From: LMUY01 sp964235495
GTDB lineage: Bacteria; Pseudomonadota; Alphaproteobacteria; Acetobacterales; Acetobacteraceae
DNA: 64,000 bases
NCBI GenBank assembly: GCA_964235495.1
Contig: CAXSAX010000012.1
Span: forward strand, 32,131 to 96,130
Reading direction: 5' to 3'
Positions within the stretch are counted from its first letter, which is position 1, and each line of letters begins with the position of its first letter. A program made the position numbers and the translations under genes. This document shows positions 52,781 to 62,997 of the stretch, piece by piece. Under the pieces are notes generated by a model. The model saw nothing but the letters and a program-made list of their open reading frames with translations, ran no database searches and was not told the DNA's origin.

Positions 52781-53827
52781 ATGCTGAAGGTCGTCTTTGA
52801 TGATGCCGCAGAAGGCGGCCTGCGCGGCAGGGTGGCCGGCATCTATGCCCTCCTGATCGCCGCCAACCTGCTCGCCTGGGCGTGGGCGCTCTGCTTGCTG
52901 AGGGAGCAGCCGGTGCTGCTCGGCACGGCGTTGCTGGCCTACGGCTTCGGCCTGCGCCATGCGGTTGACGCCGACCACATCGCCGCGATCGACAACATTA
53001 CCCGCAAGCTGATGCAGGCCGGCAGGCGGCCGGTCAGCGCCGGGTTCTGTTTCGCGCTGGGACACTCCAGCGTGGTGGCCATCGCGGCGGCGGCGGTGGC
53101 GGGCACGGCAACGGCGCTGGCCGGGTCGTTCGACCGGTTCAGGGCCACCGGCGGGGTCATCGGCACCAGCGTCTCCGCCCTGTTCCTGCTGACCATCGCC
53201 GCCGCCAACCTGGTCATCCTGCAATCCGTCTGGCGGACCTTCCAGCACGTGCGCCAGGGCGGCCGCTACGTGGAGGAGGATCTCGACAGGCTGCTCGACG
53301 GCCGCGGCCTGCTGGCGCGGCTGTTGCGGCCGGTGTTCGGCCTGGTGACGCGAAGCTGGCACATGCTCCCGTTGGGCTTCCTGTTCGGCCTGGGGTTCGA
53401 CACGGCGACCGAGATCGCGCTGCTCGGCATCTCGGCGACGCAGGCGGCGCACGGCATGTCCGTTTGGTCGATCATGGTGTTCCCGGCGCTGTTCGCCGCC
53501 GGCATGTCGTTGGTCGACACGACGGACGGCATCCTCATGCTCGGCGCCTACGACTGGGCGCTCATCAAGCCGATGCGGAAGCTGTACTACAATCTCGCGA
53601 TCACCGCGGTGTCGGTCGCTGTCGCGGTCTTGGTCGGCGGCGTGGAGGCGCTCGGGCTGCTGGGCGGCCAGCTGCACCTGACCGGGCTGTTCTGGGACGG
53701 GATCGGCGGGTTGAACGACAACTTCGGAACGCTTGGCTTCGCGATCGTGGCGCTGTTCATCGCGGTCTGGGTGATCTCCATCCTGGTGTACCGCTACAAG
53801 GGCCTCGACCGCATCGACGCGCGATAG
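52781..53827 (+). CDS. Nickel/cobalt permease, NiCoT (HoxN/NixA) family
   Basis: A 348-residue inner-membrane transporter with about 8 helices. All four NiCoT signatures are present: RHAVDADHIAAIDN at residues 59-72 (metal recognition in helix 2), LGHSSVV, LGFDTATEIALL and GMSLVDTTDGI. The family imports Ni2+ and/or Co2+ with high affinity; selectivity cannot be read directly. No urease, hydrogenase or cobalamin gene lies nearby. I start at ATG 52781 after GTGGGAG; the region before it shows no convincing cobalamin or nickel riboswitch. Confidence 0.92.
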   Translation: MLKVVFDDAAEGGLRGRVAGIYALLIAANLLAWAWALCLLREQPVLLGTALLAYGFGLRHAVDADHIAAIDNITRKLMQAGRRPVSAGFCFALGHSSVVAIAAAAVAGTATALAGSFDRFRATGGVIGTSVSALFLLTIAAANLVILQSVWRTFQHVRQGGRYVEEDLDRLLDGRGLLARLLRPVFGLVTRSWHMLPLGFLFGLGFDTATEIALLGISATQAAHGMSVWSIMVFPALFAAGMSLVDTTDGILMLGAYDWALIKPMRKLYYNLAITAVSVAVAVLVGGVEALGLLGGQLHLTGLFWDGIGGLNDNFGTLGFAIVALFIAVWVISILVYRYKGLDRIDAR

Positions 53828-53875
53828 CCGGCGGAGCGCTCTTGTTCGGCCCTGGGCCGGCTTGGACCTGCAGCG

Positions 53876-54085
53876 CTACTTCTTCTTGAGTTCCTCGGGC
53901 TTGTGCACTGCTTCCTTGCCGGACTTTTTGCTTTTCACCAGCACTTGCGGCGCGTCCTTGGTGGCCTTGGCGGTGTGTCCCTTCACCTTGGTGGTGCTGG
54001 TCACGACCTTCTCGACCTTGCCTTCCGTCTTGCCCTGCGCCGCACCCCACGTCACCTCGTCCCCCGGCTTCGGCAGCTTCGCCAT
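53876..54085 (-). CDS. DUF2945 (hypervirulence-associated, TUDOR-like) small protein
   Basis: A 69-residue basic protein, Lys-rich, with the family's GDEVTWGAAQGKTEGKVEKV opening and a KPEELKKK terminus. DUF2945 proteins are small SH3-like folds of unknown role found in bacteria and fungi. I chose the ATG complementary to 54083-54085 because it directly precedes the conserved GDEV segment; an upstream ATG adds 12 residues. It is convergent with the NiCoT gene. Confidence 0.75.
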   Translation of the reverse strand: MAKLPKPGDEVTWGAAQGKTEGKVEKVVTSTTKVKGHTAKATKDAPQVLVKSKKSGKEAVHKPEELKKK

Positions 54086-54132
54086 GGCCCATGCTCCTAC
54101 GTTGCGCAGCGGCAACGCCACGGGTGCCGCAA

Positions 54133-54177
54133 CGGTTCAGCCGAACACGCCGGGGCGGTTCAGCCGAACACGCCGGG
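54133..54177. repeat. 22-bp direct repeat, 23-bp period, at the 3' end of lipB
   Basis: The sequence at 54133-54154 is repeated exactly at 54156-54177. The second copy encodes the last residues and stop codon of LipB on the minus strand; the first lies just beyond the stop. This looks like a local slippage duplication. Confidence 0.85.
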
Positions 54178-54819
54178 CCAGGCGGCCTGCAACGCCAGGT
54201 CCGCGTCGGCCAGCGTCGCCGTGAGGCCGAGCGCCTCCAGGCTGGTGACGCCGTGCTCGCGGATGCCGCACGGCACGATGCCGTCGAAATGCCCCAGGTT
54301 GGGCGACACGTTCACCGCCACGCCGTGCCAGCTCACCCAGCGCGTCATCCGTACGCCGATCGCGGCGATCTTGCTTTCCCCGCCGGCGCCGTCCGCCACC
54401 CAGATGCCGACCCGGCCGGCCCTGCGCTCGCCGCGCACGTTGAATTGATCGAGCGAGCGGATCAGCCACTCTTCCAGCGCCCAGATGTAGGCCCGCACGT
54501 CCCGCGCGGGCACGGGGCCGTGCGGCCGCGCCAGGTCCAGCATGACGTAGGCGGTGCGCTGGCCGGGGCCGTGATAGGTCCACTGGCCGCCGCGCCCGGC
54601 GGCGAAGGTCGGCAGGCCCGCTGGGTTCAGCAGGTCAGCGGGCAGGGCGCTGGTGCCGGCGGTGTAGAGCGCCGGGTGCTCCAGCAGCCAGACGGTGTCG
54701 GACGCCTCGCCGGCGCGGATGGCGGCGGCGTGCGCCTGCATGGCGGCCAGGGCGGCGTCGTACGGCACGGGCGCGTCCGAGATGCGCCACGCGGGCGTTG
54801 TTGATGCGGCGGCGTCCAT
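54160..54819 (-). CDS. lipB: Octanoyl-[acyl-carrier-protein]:protein N-octanoyltransferase
   Basis: A 219-residue lipoate-biosynthesis enzyme. Conserved RGGQWTYHGPGQ, the catalytic lysine K150 in ESKIAAIGVRMTRWVSWHG and the acyl-thioester cysteine C184 in GIVPCGI are all present. It moves octanoyl groups from ACP to lipoyl domains of 2-oxoacid dehydrogenases. The gene end coincides with a 22-bp direct repeat and its 5' end overlaps the probable promoter of tRNA-Leu on the other strand. Confidence 0.93.
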   Translation of the reverse strand: MDAAASTTPAWRISDAPVPYDAALAAMQAHAAAIRAGEASDTVWLLEHPALYTAGTSALPADLLNPAGLPTFAAGRGGQWTYHGPGQRTAYVMLDLARPHGPVPARDVRAYIWALEEWLIRSLDQFNVRGERRAGRVGIWVADGAGGESKIAAIGVRMTRWVSWHGVAVNVSPNLGHFDGIVPCGIREHGVTSLEALGLTATLADADLALQAAWPGVFG

Positions 54820-54829
54820 CGGCTATAGG
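54801..54829 (+). promoter_or_regulatory. Candidate sigma-70 promoter of tRNA-Leu
   Basis: TTGATG (54801-54806), a 17-base spacer and TATAGG (54824-54829) lie 11 bases before the tRNA. The -35 box sits inside the antisense of the lipB start. Expected start of transcription is about 54836. Confidence 0.55.
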
Positions 54830-54840
54830 CCCATCACGCT

Positions 54841-54923
54841 GCGGCCGTGGCGAAATGGTAGACGCGCAAGCTTGAGGTGCTTGTGGGGGAAACCCTGTGG
54901 AAGTTCGAGTCTTCTCGGCCGCA
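54841..54923 (+). tRNA. tRNA-Leu (anticodon GAG), CCA not encoded
   Basis: Acceptor GCGGCCG pairs with CGGCCGC. The anticodon stem CAAGC/GCTTG holds the loop TTGAGGT, giving anticodon GAG. The long class II variable arm is present (GGGG/CCCT), and the T-arm GGAAG/CTTCT has loop TTCGAGT. Discriminator A is followed by TTC, so CCA must be added by nucleotidyltransferase. It reads CUC/CUU leucine codons. Confidence 0.94.
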
Positions 54924-55009
54924 TTCTGTTTGCTGTCATATTCTGTGCCTGGCTTGCATCGCCCGCCGCTCCGTCCGTAACTGAACGGCAATAAGGGAGC
55001 GAAACCGCG

Positions 55010-57286
<2,277 letters not shown>

Positions 57287-57374
57287 GGCTTGATGGCCAG
57301 CCGGGGGCGTGCCACCACTCGCTCAAGCAAGAATTGCCGCTCCAGCCTTCCACGCCCCAGACTTAAGGTCCGAC

Positions 57375-58244
57375 ATGAAGCCACTGCGCAAGGCCGTTCT
57401 CCCCGTGGCAGGACTCGGCACGCGCTTCCTGCCCGCCACCAAGGCGACGGCGAAGGAGATGCTGCCCGTCGTTGACAAGCCGCTGATCCAGTACGCGGTG
57501 GAAGAGGCCCGCGCCGCCGGCATCGAGCAGTTCTGCATGGTCACCGGGCGCGGCAAGACTGGGCTGGTCGAGCATTTCGACATCGCCTTCGAGCTGGAAG
57601 CCAACCTGCGCGAGCGCGGCAAGACCGAGATGATGGCCATGCTGCGCGACATGGCGGTGCAGCCCGGCTCCATCGCCACCGTGCGCCAGCAGGTGCCGCT
57701 CGGCCTGGGACACGCCATCTGGTGCGCCCGCTCCTTCATCGGCGACGACCCGTTCGCCATCCTGCTGCCGGACGACCTGGTACTGTCGAAGACCCCCTGC
57801 CTCAAGCAGCTGGCGGACGCCTACAACGAGACCGGCGGCAACGTCGTGGCCGTGGCGGAGGTGCCGCGCGACCAGACCAACAAATACGGCATCCTGGACG
57901 TGGGCGCCGATGACGGCCGGCTGGTCGAGGTCCGCGGCCTGGTGGAGAAGCCGGACCCGGCGACCGCCCCCTCCAACCTGTCCATCATCGGCCGCTACGT
58001 GCTGATGCCGCAGGTCGTGGAGCACCTGAGCAAGATGGAGCGCGGCGCCGGCAACGAGGTCCAGCTCACCGACGCGATGGCCAAGATGATCGGCCAGGTG
58101 CCGTTCCACGGCCTGCGCTACGAGGGCGAGCGGTTCGACTGCGGCGACAAGATCGGCTTCCTGGAGGCGCAGATCGCCTTCGCGCTGCAACGCCCGGACC
58201 TGCGCGACGCCGTTCGCACGTTCCTGACCAAGTACCAGGGGTAG
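57375..58244 (+). CDS. galU: UTP-glucose-1-phosphate uridylyltransferase
   Basis: A 289-residue nucleotidyltransferase with the signature AGLGTRFLPATKATAKEMLP at about residues 12-31 and PLIQYAVEEA. It makes UDP-glucose for exopolysaccharide, lipopolysaccharide and trehalose synthesis. I use ATG 57375; an upstream in-frame start adds 22 unrelated residues. The mutase gene that can supply glucose-1-phosphate starts 3 bases after its stop, a logical operon. Confidence 0.93.
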   Translation: MKPLRKAVLPVAGLGTRFLPATKATAKEMLPVVDKPLIQYAVEEARAAGIEQFCMVTGRGKTGLVEHFDIAFELEANLRERGKTEMMAMLRDMAVQPGSIATVRQQVPLGLGHAIWCARSFIGDDPFAILLPDDLVLSKTPCLKQLADAYNETGGNVVAVAEVPRDQTNKYGILDVGADDGRLVEVRGLVEKPDPATAPSNLSIIGRYVLMPQVVEHLSKMERGAGNEVQLTDAMAKMIGQVPFHGLRYEGERFDCGDKIGFLEAQIAFALQRPDLRDAVRTFLTKYQG

Positions 58245-58247
58245 ATC

Positions 58248-59657
58248 ATGGCCTTCCAGCACAGCTTCGACCCCACTTCGCTGCGGGAGTACGACATCCG
58301 CGGCGTCGTCGGCCGCACGCTGCACCCGGCGGACGCCTACGCCATCGGCCGCTGCTTCGGCTCCATCCTGGCCCGCGCCGGCGGCAGCACGGTCGCGGTC
58401 GGCTATGACGGCCGGCTGTCCTCCCCCTCGCTGGAGCCGGAGCTGGTCCGCGGCCTGATGGCGTGCGGGCTGGAGGTGCTGCGGGTGGGGCTGTGCCCGA
58501 CGCCCATGCTGTACTACACGGCCACCACCATGGAGACCGCGGGCGCCGTGATGGTCACCGGCAGCCACAACCCGCCCGACTACAACGGCTTCAAGATGAT
58601 GCTGGGCCGCAAGCCGTTCTTCGGCGCGCAAATCCAGCAGATCGGCGCCATGGCCGCCGCCGGCGACGTGGTGGCCGAAGCCCCCGGCCGCGTCCGCGTC
58701 GTGGACGTGGCGGCGGACTACGTGGCCCGCCTGCTGAGCGACTGGGACGGCGGCGACCGCATCAGCACCGTGGTGTGGGACAACGGCAACGGCGCCGCCG
58801 GCGAAGTGCTGCAACGCCTGGTCCGCACCCTGCCGGGCCGCCATACCGTGCTGAACGGCACGATCGATGGCACCTTCCCGGCGCACCACCCCGATCCCAC
58901 GGTGCCCAAGAACCTGGAGCAGCTGATCGCGGCGGTGCGCGAGCAGGGCGCCGACCTCGGCATCGCCTTCGACGGCGACGCCGACCGCATCGGCGTGGTG
59001 GACGACAAGGGCGAGATGCTGTTCGGCGACCAGTTGCTGGTGGTGCTGGCGCGCGACGTGCTGAAATCCTATCCCAAGGGCACCATCATCGCCGACGTGA
59101 AGGCGAGCCAGGTGCTGTTCGACGAGATCGCCAAGGCAGGCGGCACGCCGCTGATGTGGAAGACCGGCCACTCGCTCATCAAGGCCAAGATGGCGGACAC
59201 CCAATCGCCGCTGGCCGGCGAGATGAGCGGCCACGTGTTCTTCGCCGACAAGTGGTACGGCTTCGACGACGCGCTGTATGCCTCCGTCCGGCTGCTCGGC
59301 ATCCTCGCCCGCCTGCCCGGCAAGCTGTCCGCCGTGCGCGAGGCGCTGCCTCCCGTGGTCAACACGCCGGAGCTGCGGTTCGACTGCCCGGACACCCGCA
59401 AGTTCAGCGTGATCGAGGAGGTGGCCGCCCGGCTGAAGCAGTCCGGCGCCAAGGTGGCCGACATCGACGGCGTGCGGGTGGCGTCCGAGGATGGCTGGTG
59501 GCTGCTGCGCGCCTCCAACACCCAGGCGGTGCTGGTGGCCCGCTGCGAGGCGACCAGCGCGGCCGGGCTGGAACGGCTTAAAGGCGCCCTGTCCACCCAA
59601 TTGGCGGCGTCCGGCCTGGCCGCGCCGGACTTCTCCGGCGCGAACGCCGGGCATTGA
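58248..59657 (+). CDS. Phosphomannomutase/phosphoglucomutase (AlgC type)
   Basis: A 469-residue alpha-D-phosphohexomutase. The phosphoserine loop TGSHNPPDYNGFK is near residues 104-116. The metal-binding DGDADRIGVVD lies near residues 243-253, the sugar-binding loop EMSGHVFFADKWYGFDDA further on, and the phosphate-binding ASNTQAVLVARCE at the C-terminus. It interconverts sugar 6-phosphates and 1-phosphates. Joined to galU it would feed UDP-glucose; dual mannose/glucose use is known for this subfamily. Confidence 0.9.
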   Translation: MAFQHSFDPTSLREYDIRGVVGRTLHPADAYAIGRCFGSILARAGGSTVAVGYDGRLSSPSLEPELVRGLMACGLEVLRVGLCPTPMLYYTATTMETAGAVMVTGSHNPPDYNGFKMMLGRKPFFGAQIQQIGAMAAAGDVVAEAPGRVRVVDVAADYVARLLSDWDGGDRISTVVWDNGNGAAGEVLQRLVRTLPGRHTVLNGTIDGTFPAHHPDPTVPKNLEQLIAAVREQGADLGIAFDGDADRIGVVDDKGEMLFGDQLLVVLARDVLKSYPKGTIIADVKASQVLFDEIAKAGGTPLMWKTGHSLIKAKMADTQSPLAGEMSGHVFFADKWYGFDDALYASVRLLGILARLPGKLSAVREALPPVVNTPELRFDCPDTRKFSVIEEVAARLKQSGAKVADIDGVRVASEDGWWLLRASNTQAVLVARCEATSAAGLERLKGALSTQLAASGLAAPDFSGANAGH

Positions 59658-59696
59658 CCGGCCGGGCCAAGCGCGGCCGGGCGGAGCAGGGCAGGG

Positions 59697-60461
59697 GTGC
59701 TGCGCCTCCGCCGACCGGGGACTAGGCCCGTGCCCCACCCCGCCCGCCCCGCCCGCATCGAGGACCGGCTGATCGTGGCGCTGGACGTGGCGGGCCTGGA
59801 TGAGGCTCGCCGGCTGGTGGCGGCGCTGGACGGCACGGTGTCGTTCTACAAGCTCGGCATGTGGCTGCTGTTCCAGCCCGGCATCGACGCCCTGATCGAC
59901 GAGCTGCTGCGGGACGGCCACCAGCTATTCCTGGACTACAAGCTGCATGACATCGGCGAGACGGTGCGGCACGGCGTCGCCGCCATTGCCCGCCGCGGCG
60001 CGCGCTTCCTGACCGTCCACGGCGAGCCGCAGGTGATGCAGGCGGCCGCCGCCGGCGCGGCCGGGGCCGGCCTGGACGTGCTGGCGGTGACGGTGCTGAC
60101 CAGCCTGGACGACGCGGCGCTCCGGTCCGCAGGCTATGCCGTGGACGTGGCGACCCTCGTGCGCCGCCGGGCGCGGGACGCGGCGGCGGCGGGCTGCACC
60201 GGGGTGATCGCTTCTGCGGCGGACGACCTGGACGGGCTGCGCGAGGCGGCCGGCCGCGACATCCTGGTGGTGACGCCCGGCATCCGCCTGCCCGGCGATG
60301 ATGCCGGCGACCAGCGCCGGGTCAGCACGCCGGGCCAGGCGGTGGCGCGGGGGGCGGACTACCTCGTGATGGGCCGCCCGGTCATCCGCGCCGCCTCGCC
60401 CCGGGACGCCGCGATGCGGGCGATCGAGGACATGGCGTCGGCCCGGCCCGCCACGCCGTAG
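59697..60461 (+). CDS. pyrF: Orotidine 5'-phosphate decarboxylase
   Basis: A 254-residue TIM-barrel enzyme of the class I type. The catalytic network is in FLDYKLHDIGETV. Other conserved parts are LIVALDV at strand 1, TVHGEP, VTPGIR and DYLVMGRPVIRA. It forms UMP. Two GTG starts are possible: 59697, with a better Shine-Dalgarno (AGGGCAGG), and 59730, which gives a more usual N-terminus of 12 residues before strand 1. It lies 39 bases after the mutase gene. Confidence 0.9.
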   Translation: MLRLRRPGTRPVPHPARPARIEDRLIVALDVAGLDEARRLVAALDGTVSFYKLGMWLLFQPGIDALIDELLRDGHQLFLDYKLHDIGETVRHGVAAIARRGARFLTVHGEPQVMQAAAAGAAGAGLDVLAVTVLTSLDDAALRSAGYAVDVATLVRRRARDAAAAGCTGVIASAADDLDGLREAAGRDILVVTPGIRLPGDDAGDQRRVSTPGQAVARGADYLVMGRPVIRAASPRDAAMRAIEDMASARPATP

Positions 60462-60651
60462 GCCCGCTCGGCCGGCGGGCCGCCAATCAAACGCTGACGG
60501 ATGCCGTGAAGGTACAGAACAGTATAACATAGTTGCTTCCATCACGACTTGGTTGCTGGCGGCGGTTTGCCTCCCGCAGGCTACCCGTGACTGCAACCCT
60601 GGCTGCGCTGCTACGTAGGGCAGCTTCCGGAATGTGGCATGGAGACACGCG

Positions 60652-61830
60652 ATGAAGGCACTCACCTGGCATGGCAAGGGCGACATCCGCTGCGACACGG
60701 TGCCCGACCCCAAAATCGAGCACGGCCGCGACGCCATCATCAAGGTCACCGCCTGTGCCATCTGCGGTTCGGACCTCCATTTGATGGGGGGCTTCATGCC
60801 CACCATGGAGAAGGGCGACATCCTCGGCCACGAGACCATGGGCGAGGTGATCGAGGTCGGCCGCGACAACAGCAAGCTCAAGGTCGGTGACCGCGTCGTG
60901 GTGCCGTTCACCATCTGCTGCGGCGAGTGCCGCATGTGCCGGATGGGCAACTGGAGCTGCTGCGAGCGCACCAACCCGAACGGCGCCGCGCAGGCCAAGA
61001 TCTACGGCTTCCCGCTCGCCGGGCTGTTCGGCTTCTCCCACACCACCGGCGGCTTCGCCGGCGGGCAGGCCGAGTATCTCCGCGTCCCCTACGCCGACGT
61101 GGGCCCGATCAAGGTGCCGGAGGGGCTGACGGACGAGCAGGTGCTGTTCCTCAGCGACATCTTTCCCACCGCCTACCAGGCCGCCGAGCACTGCGAGATC
61201 ACGCCGGAGGACACCATCGCCATCTGGGGCTGTGGCCCGGTCGGCGTGCTGGCGGTGAAGTCCTGCCTGTTGCTGGGCGCCAAGCGCGTCATCGCCATCG
61301 ACGAGGTGCCGGAGCGGCTGGCCCTGGCGCGCGAAGCTGGCGCCGAGACGATCGATTCCAGCCAGCAGAACATCCAAGACACCCTCAAGGAGCTGACCCA
61401 CGGCCTGGGCCCGGACGCGGTGATTGACGCGGTGGGCATGGAGGCCCACGGCGCGGACACGCTGATGCAGAAGGTCACCTCCGCCGTGATGTCCGCCACC
61501 GTCAGCGTCGAGCGCCCGTATGCCATCAACGAGGCCATCCTGGCCTGCCGGCCCGGCGGCATCGTCTCCATGCCCGGCGTCTATGCCGGCCCGGTCGGCC
61601 CGGTGATGCTGGGCGTGCTGATGAACAAGGGGCTGACCTTGAAGACCGGCCAGACCCATATGCAGCGTTACCTGCAGCCGCTGATGGAGCGCATCCAGAA
61701 CAAGGAGATCGATCCCTCCTTCATCATCAGCCACCGCTCCAGCAAGCTGGAGGACGGCCCGGCGCTGTACGAGACCTTCCGCGACAAGAAGGACCATTGC
61801 ACCAAGGTGGTGTTCACGCCGCACGGCTGA
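60652..61830 (+). CDS. Zinc-dependent alcohol dehydrogenase family protein
   Basis: A 392-residue medium-chain dehydrogenase. Catalytic zinc ligands C38 (ACAICGSD), H60 and E61 (GHETMGE) are present. The structural zinc cysteines lie in ICCGECRMCRMGNWSCC (C90, C93, C96 and C103/C104), and the NAD(P)-binding IWGCGPVGVLAVK follows. Length and insertions resemble the formaldehyde/threonine-dehydrogenase-like COG1063 group more than ethanol dehydrogenase. The substrate is unknown. The 190-base upstream region is AT-richer near 60515-60535 but shows no clear promoter pair. Confidence 0.85.
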   Translation: MKALTWHGKGDIRCDTVPDPKIEHGRDAIIKVTACAICGSDLHLMGGFMPTMEKGDILGHETMGEVIEVGRDNSKLKVGDRVVVPFTICCGECRMCRMGNWSCCERTNPNGAAQAKIYGFPLAGLFGFSHTTGGFAGGQAEYLRVPYADVGPIKVPEGLTDEQVLFLSDIFPTAYQAAEHCEITPEDTIAIWGCGPVGVLAVKSCLLLGAKRVIAIDEVPERLALAREAGAETIDSSQQNIQDTLKELTHGLGPDAVIDAVGMEAHGADTLMQKVTSAVMSATVSVERPYAINEAILACRPGGIVSMPGVYAGPVGPVMLGVLMNKGLTLKTGQTHMQRYLQPLMERIQNKEIDPSFIISHRSSKLEDGPALYETFRDKKDHCTKVVFTPHG

Positions 61831-61864
61831 GCGCGGGGACGGGGCAGGGCGTCGATGACGTGGC

Positions 61865-61879
61865 CGGCAATATTATTGC
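61865..61879 (+). promoter_or_regulatory. Putative sigma-54 (-24/-12) promoter, overlapping a 13-bp palindrome
   Basis: CGGCA then TTGC places the invariant GG (61866-61867) and GC (61878-61879) exactly 10 bases apart, as RpoN requires. GCAATATTATTGC (61867-61879) is also a perfect palindrome. The site is 63 bases before the PEP-CTERM gene. PEP-CTERM genes are known to be RpoN-controlled with PrsK/PrsR in some bacteria. Confidence 0.5.
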
Positions 61880-61941
61880 GCAATGGCAATCAGCCGGGTA
61901 AGGATCGCAAATCGACCGCGCTACGAAAAGGCAAGCCACGC

Positions 61942-62625
61942 ATGCCCCGTCTCATCCTCGCCACGGCAATCGCGGCGGCCTTGTCACCGGCCGTTGCGCC
62001 GCTTGCCGACGCGGCGCCCTTTCTGCCGAGCTACACGGGTCCGCAAAGCGAGGCGCTCGACCTGAGCAGCGTCGCCGTTACCTTTGACGGGACGAACTTC
62101 GACCTCAACAGCGTGTTCTCGGCGCCGATCGGCTCGGCCCCCGCCGGCTCGCTGTTCGTGTGGGGCGTGAACCGTGGCGCTGGCGTCGCAGCTTTCGCCA
62201 CAGCCGCGCCGACGGCCACCAACCCGTCCATCGGCTCCAACGTCCTATTCGACGCCGTACTCGCCATCAACCCGGGCACCGGCAGCGCCAACGTGGTCAA
62301 CACGACCAACGGCATGGCCACGCCCTTGCCGGCGGCCGACCTGACGATCTCGGGCGACACCATCAACGCCGTGCTCCCGGCGTCGCTGCTGCCCAGCACC
62401 GGCTTCGCGCCCACAGACTACACGTTCGACCTGTGGCCGAGGGTCGGTACCGGCCTGAACGACCAGATCGCCCAGTTCGGTGGCGCCACGAACTCGACCA
62501 ACCCGGTCAACCTGTCCGCCACGCTGGTGCCGGAACCTGGCTCCCTGGCCGTGCTCGCCGGCGCCCTGACGTTGCTTGCTCTGGCGCTTCGGCCCCGCCG
62601 CGCCAACGCGGTTGCCGATTGCTGA
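61942..62625 (+). CDS. PEP-CTERM sorting-domain protein
   Basis: A 227-residue secreted protein. A signal peptide covers about residues 1-25. The Thr/Asn/Ala-rich mature part is predicted beta-rich. The C-terminus carries VPEPGS at 196-201, a hydrophobic helix at 202-216 and the basic RPRR at 217-220, the classic PEP-CTERM tripartite signal recognised by exosortase (EpsH). Unusually, seven more residues ending in Cys follow the basic cluster. No exosortase gene is in the window. The mature domain has no recognised function. Confidence 0.85.
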   Translation: MPRLILATAIAAALSPAVAPLADAAPFLPSYTGPQSEALDLSSVAVTFDGTNFDLNSVFSAPIGSAPAGSLFVWGVNRGAGVAAFATAAPTATNPSIGSNVLFDAVLAINPGTGSANVVNTTNGMATPLPAADLTISGDTINAVLPASLLPSTGFAPTDYTFDLWPRVGTGLNDQIAQFGGATNSTNPVNLSATLVPEPGSLAVLAGALTLLALALRPRRANAVADC

Positions 62626-62754
62626 GAGTCGCGGGCCAGCCAAATCGGGGCTCTGCCTTCGGGCGCATTCCACTCGCCTGACAGCAAGCCGGCGGAGCTT
62701 TCCCACTCCCCTTGCGGGAATGGGCTGGGATGAGGCGGGGCTTAGCCGCCCGCC

Positions 62755-62997
62755 AGCATCCCCGCCGCCACCTCCCCGCACCGTCGCCAGGTCGTCCTGG
62801 TATTTCAGCACCCCCAGTGTCGCATCCACCGCCCCCGGCGTCAGCTCCACTTGGTCCAGTGCGTCAGCGTGCGGGACCACTCGATCCTCTCGGCCACACC
62901 GGGCAGCTTGAACAGCGCCTCGCCGTGCACCCGTTGCACGAACGCCACCACCTGCGCCGACGGCAGCGCCGCCGCCTCGACGCGGGCCGGCAGCGTC
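62755..62997 (-). pseudogene. MoxR-family AAA ATPase (CoxD-like) C-terminal remnant with a frameshift
   Basis: On the minus strand the frame after coxG reads LPSAQVVAFVQRVHGEALF and KLPGVAERIEW, then hits a stop at about 62842. A one-base shift near 62858 restores ALDQVELTPGAVDATLG and YQDDLATVRG. Together these form the C-terminal lid region of MoxR ATPases found in CO dehydrogenase loci. The Walker A/B core (over 200 residues) is absent, because the homology begins directly at the coxG stop. It is therefore a decayed, truncated gene. It can only be a sequencing error if both the shift and the missing N-terminus are wrong, which is unlikely. Confidence 0.75.

Noticed and set aside
60515..60540. 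TATAAC element before the alcohol dehydrogenase as a sigma-70 promoter
   Set aside because: No -35 hexamer with 15-19 base spacing was found on either strand.
60562..60577. TGGC...TTGC before the alcohol dehydrogenase as a sigma-54 promoter
   Set aside because: GG and GC are separated by 9 bases rather than the required 10.
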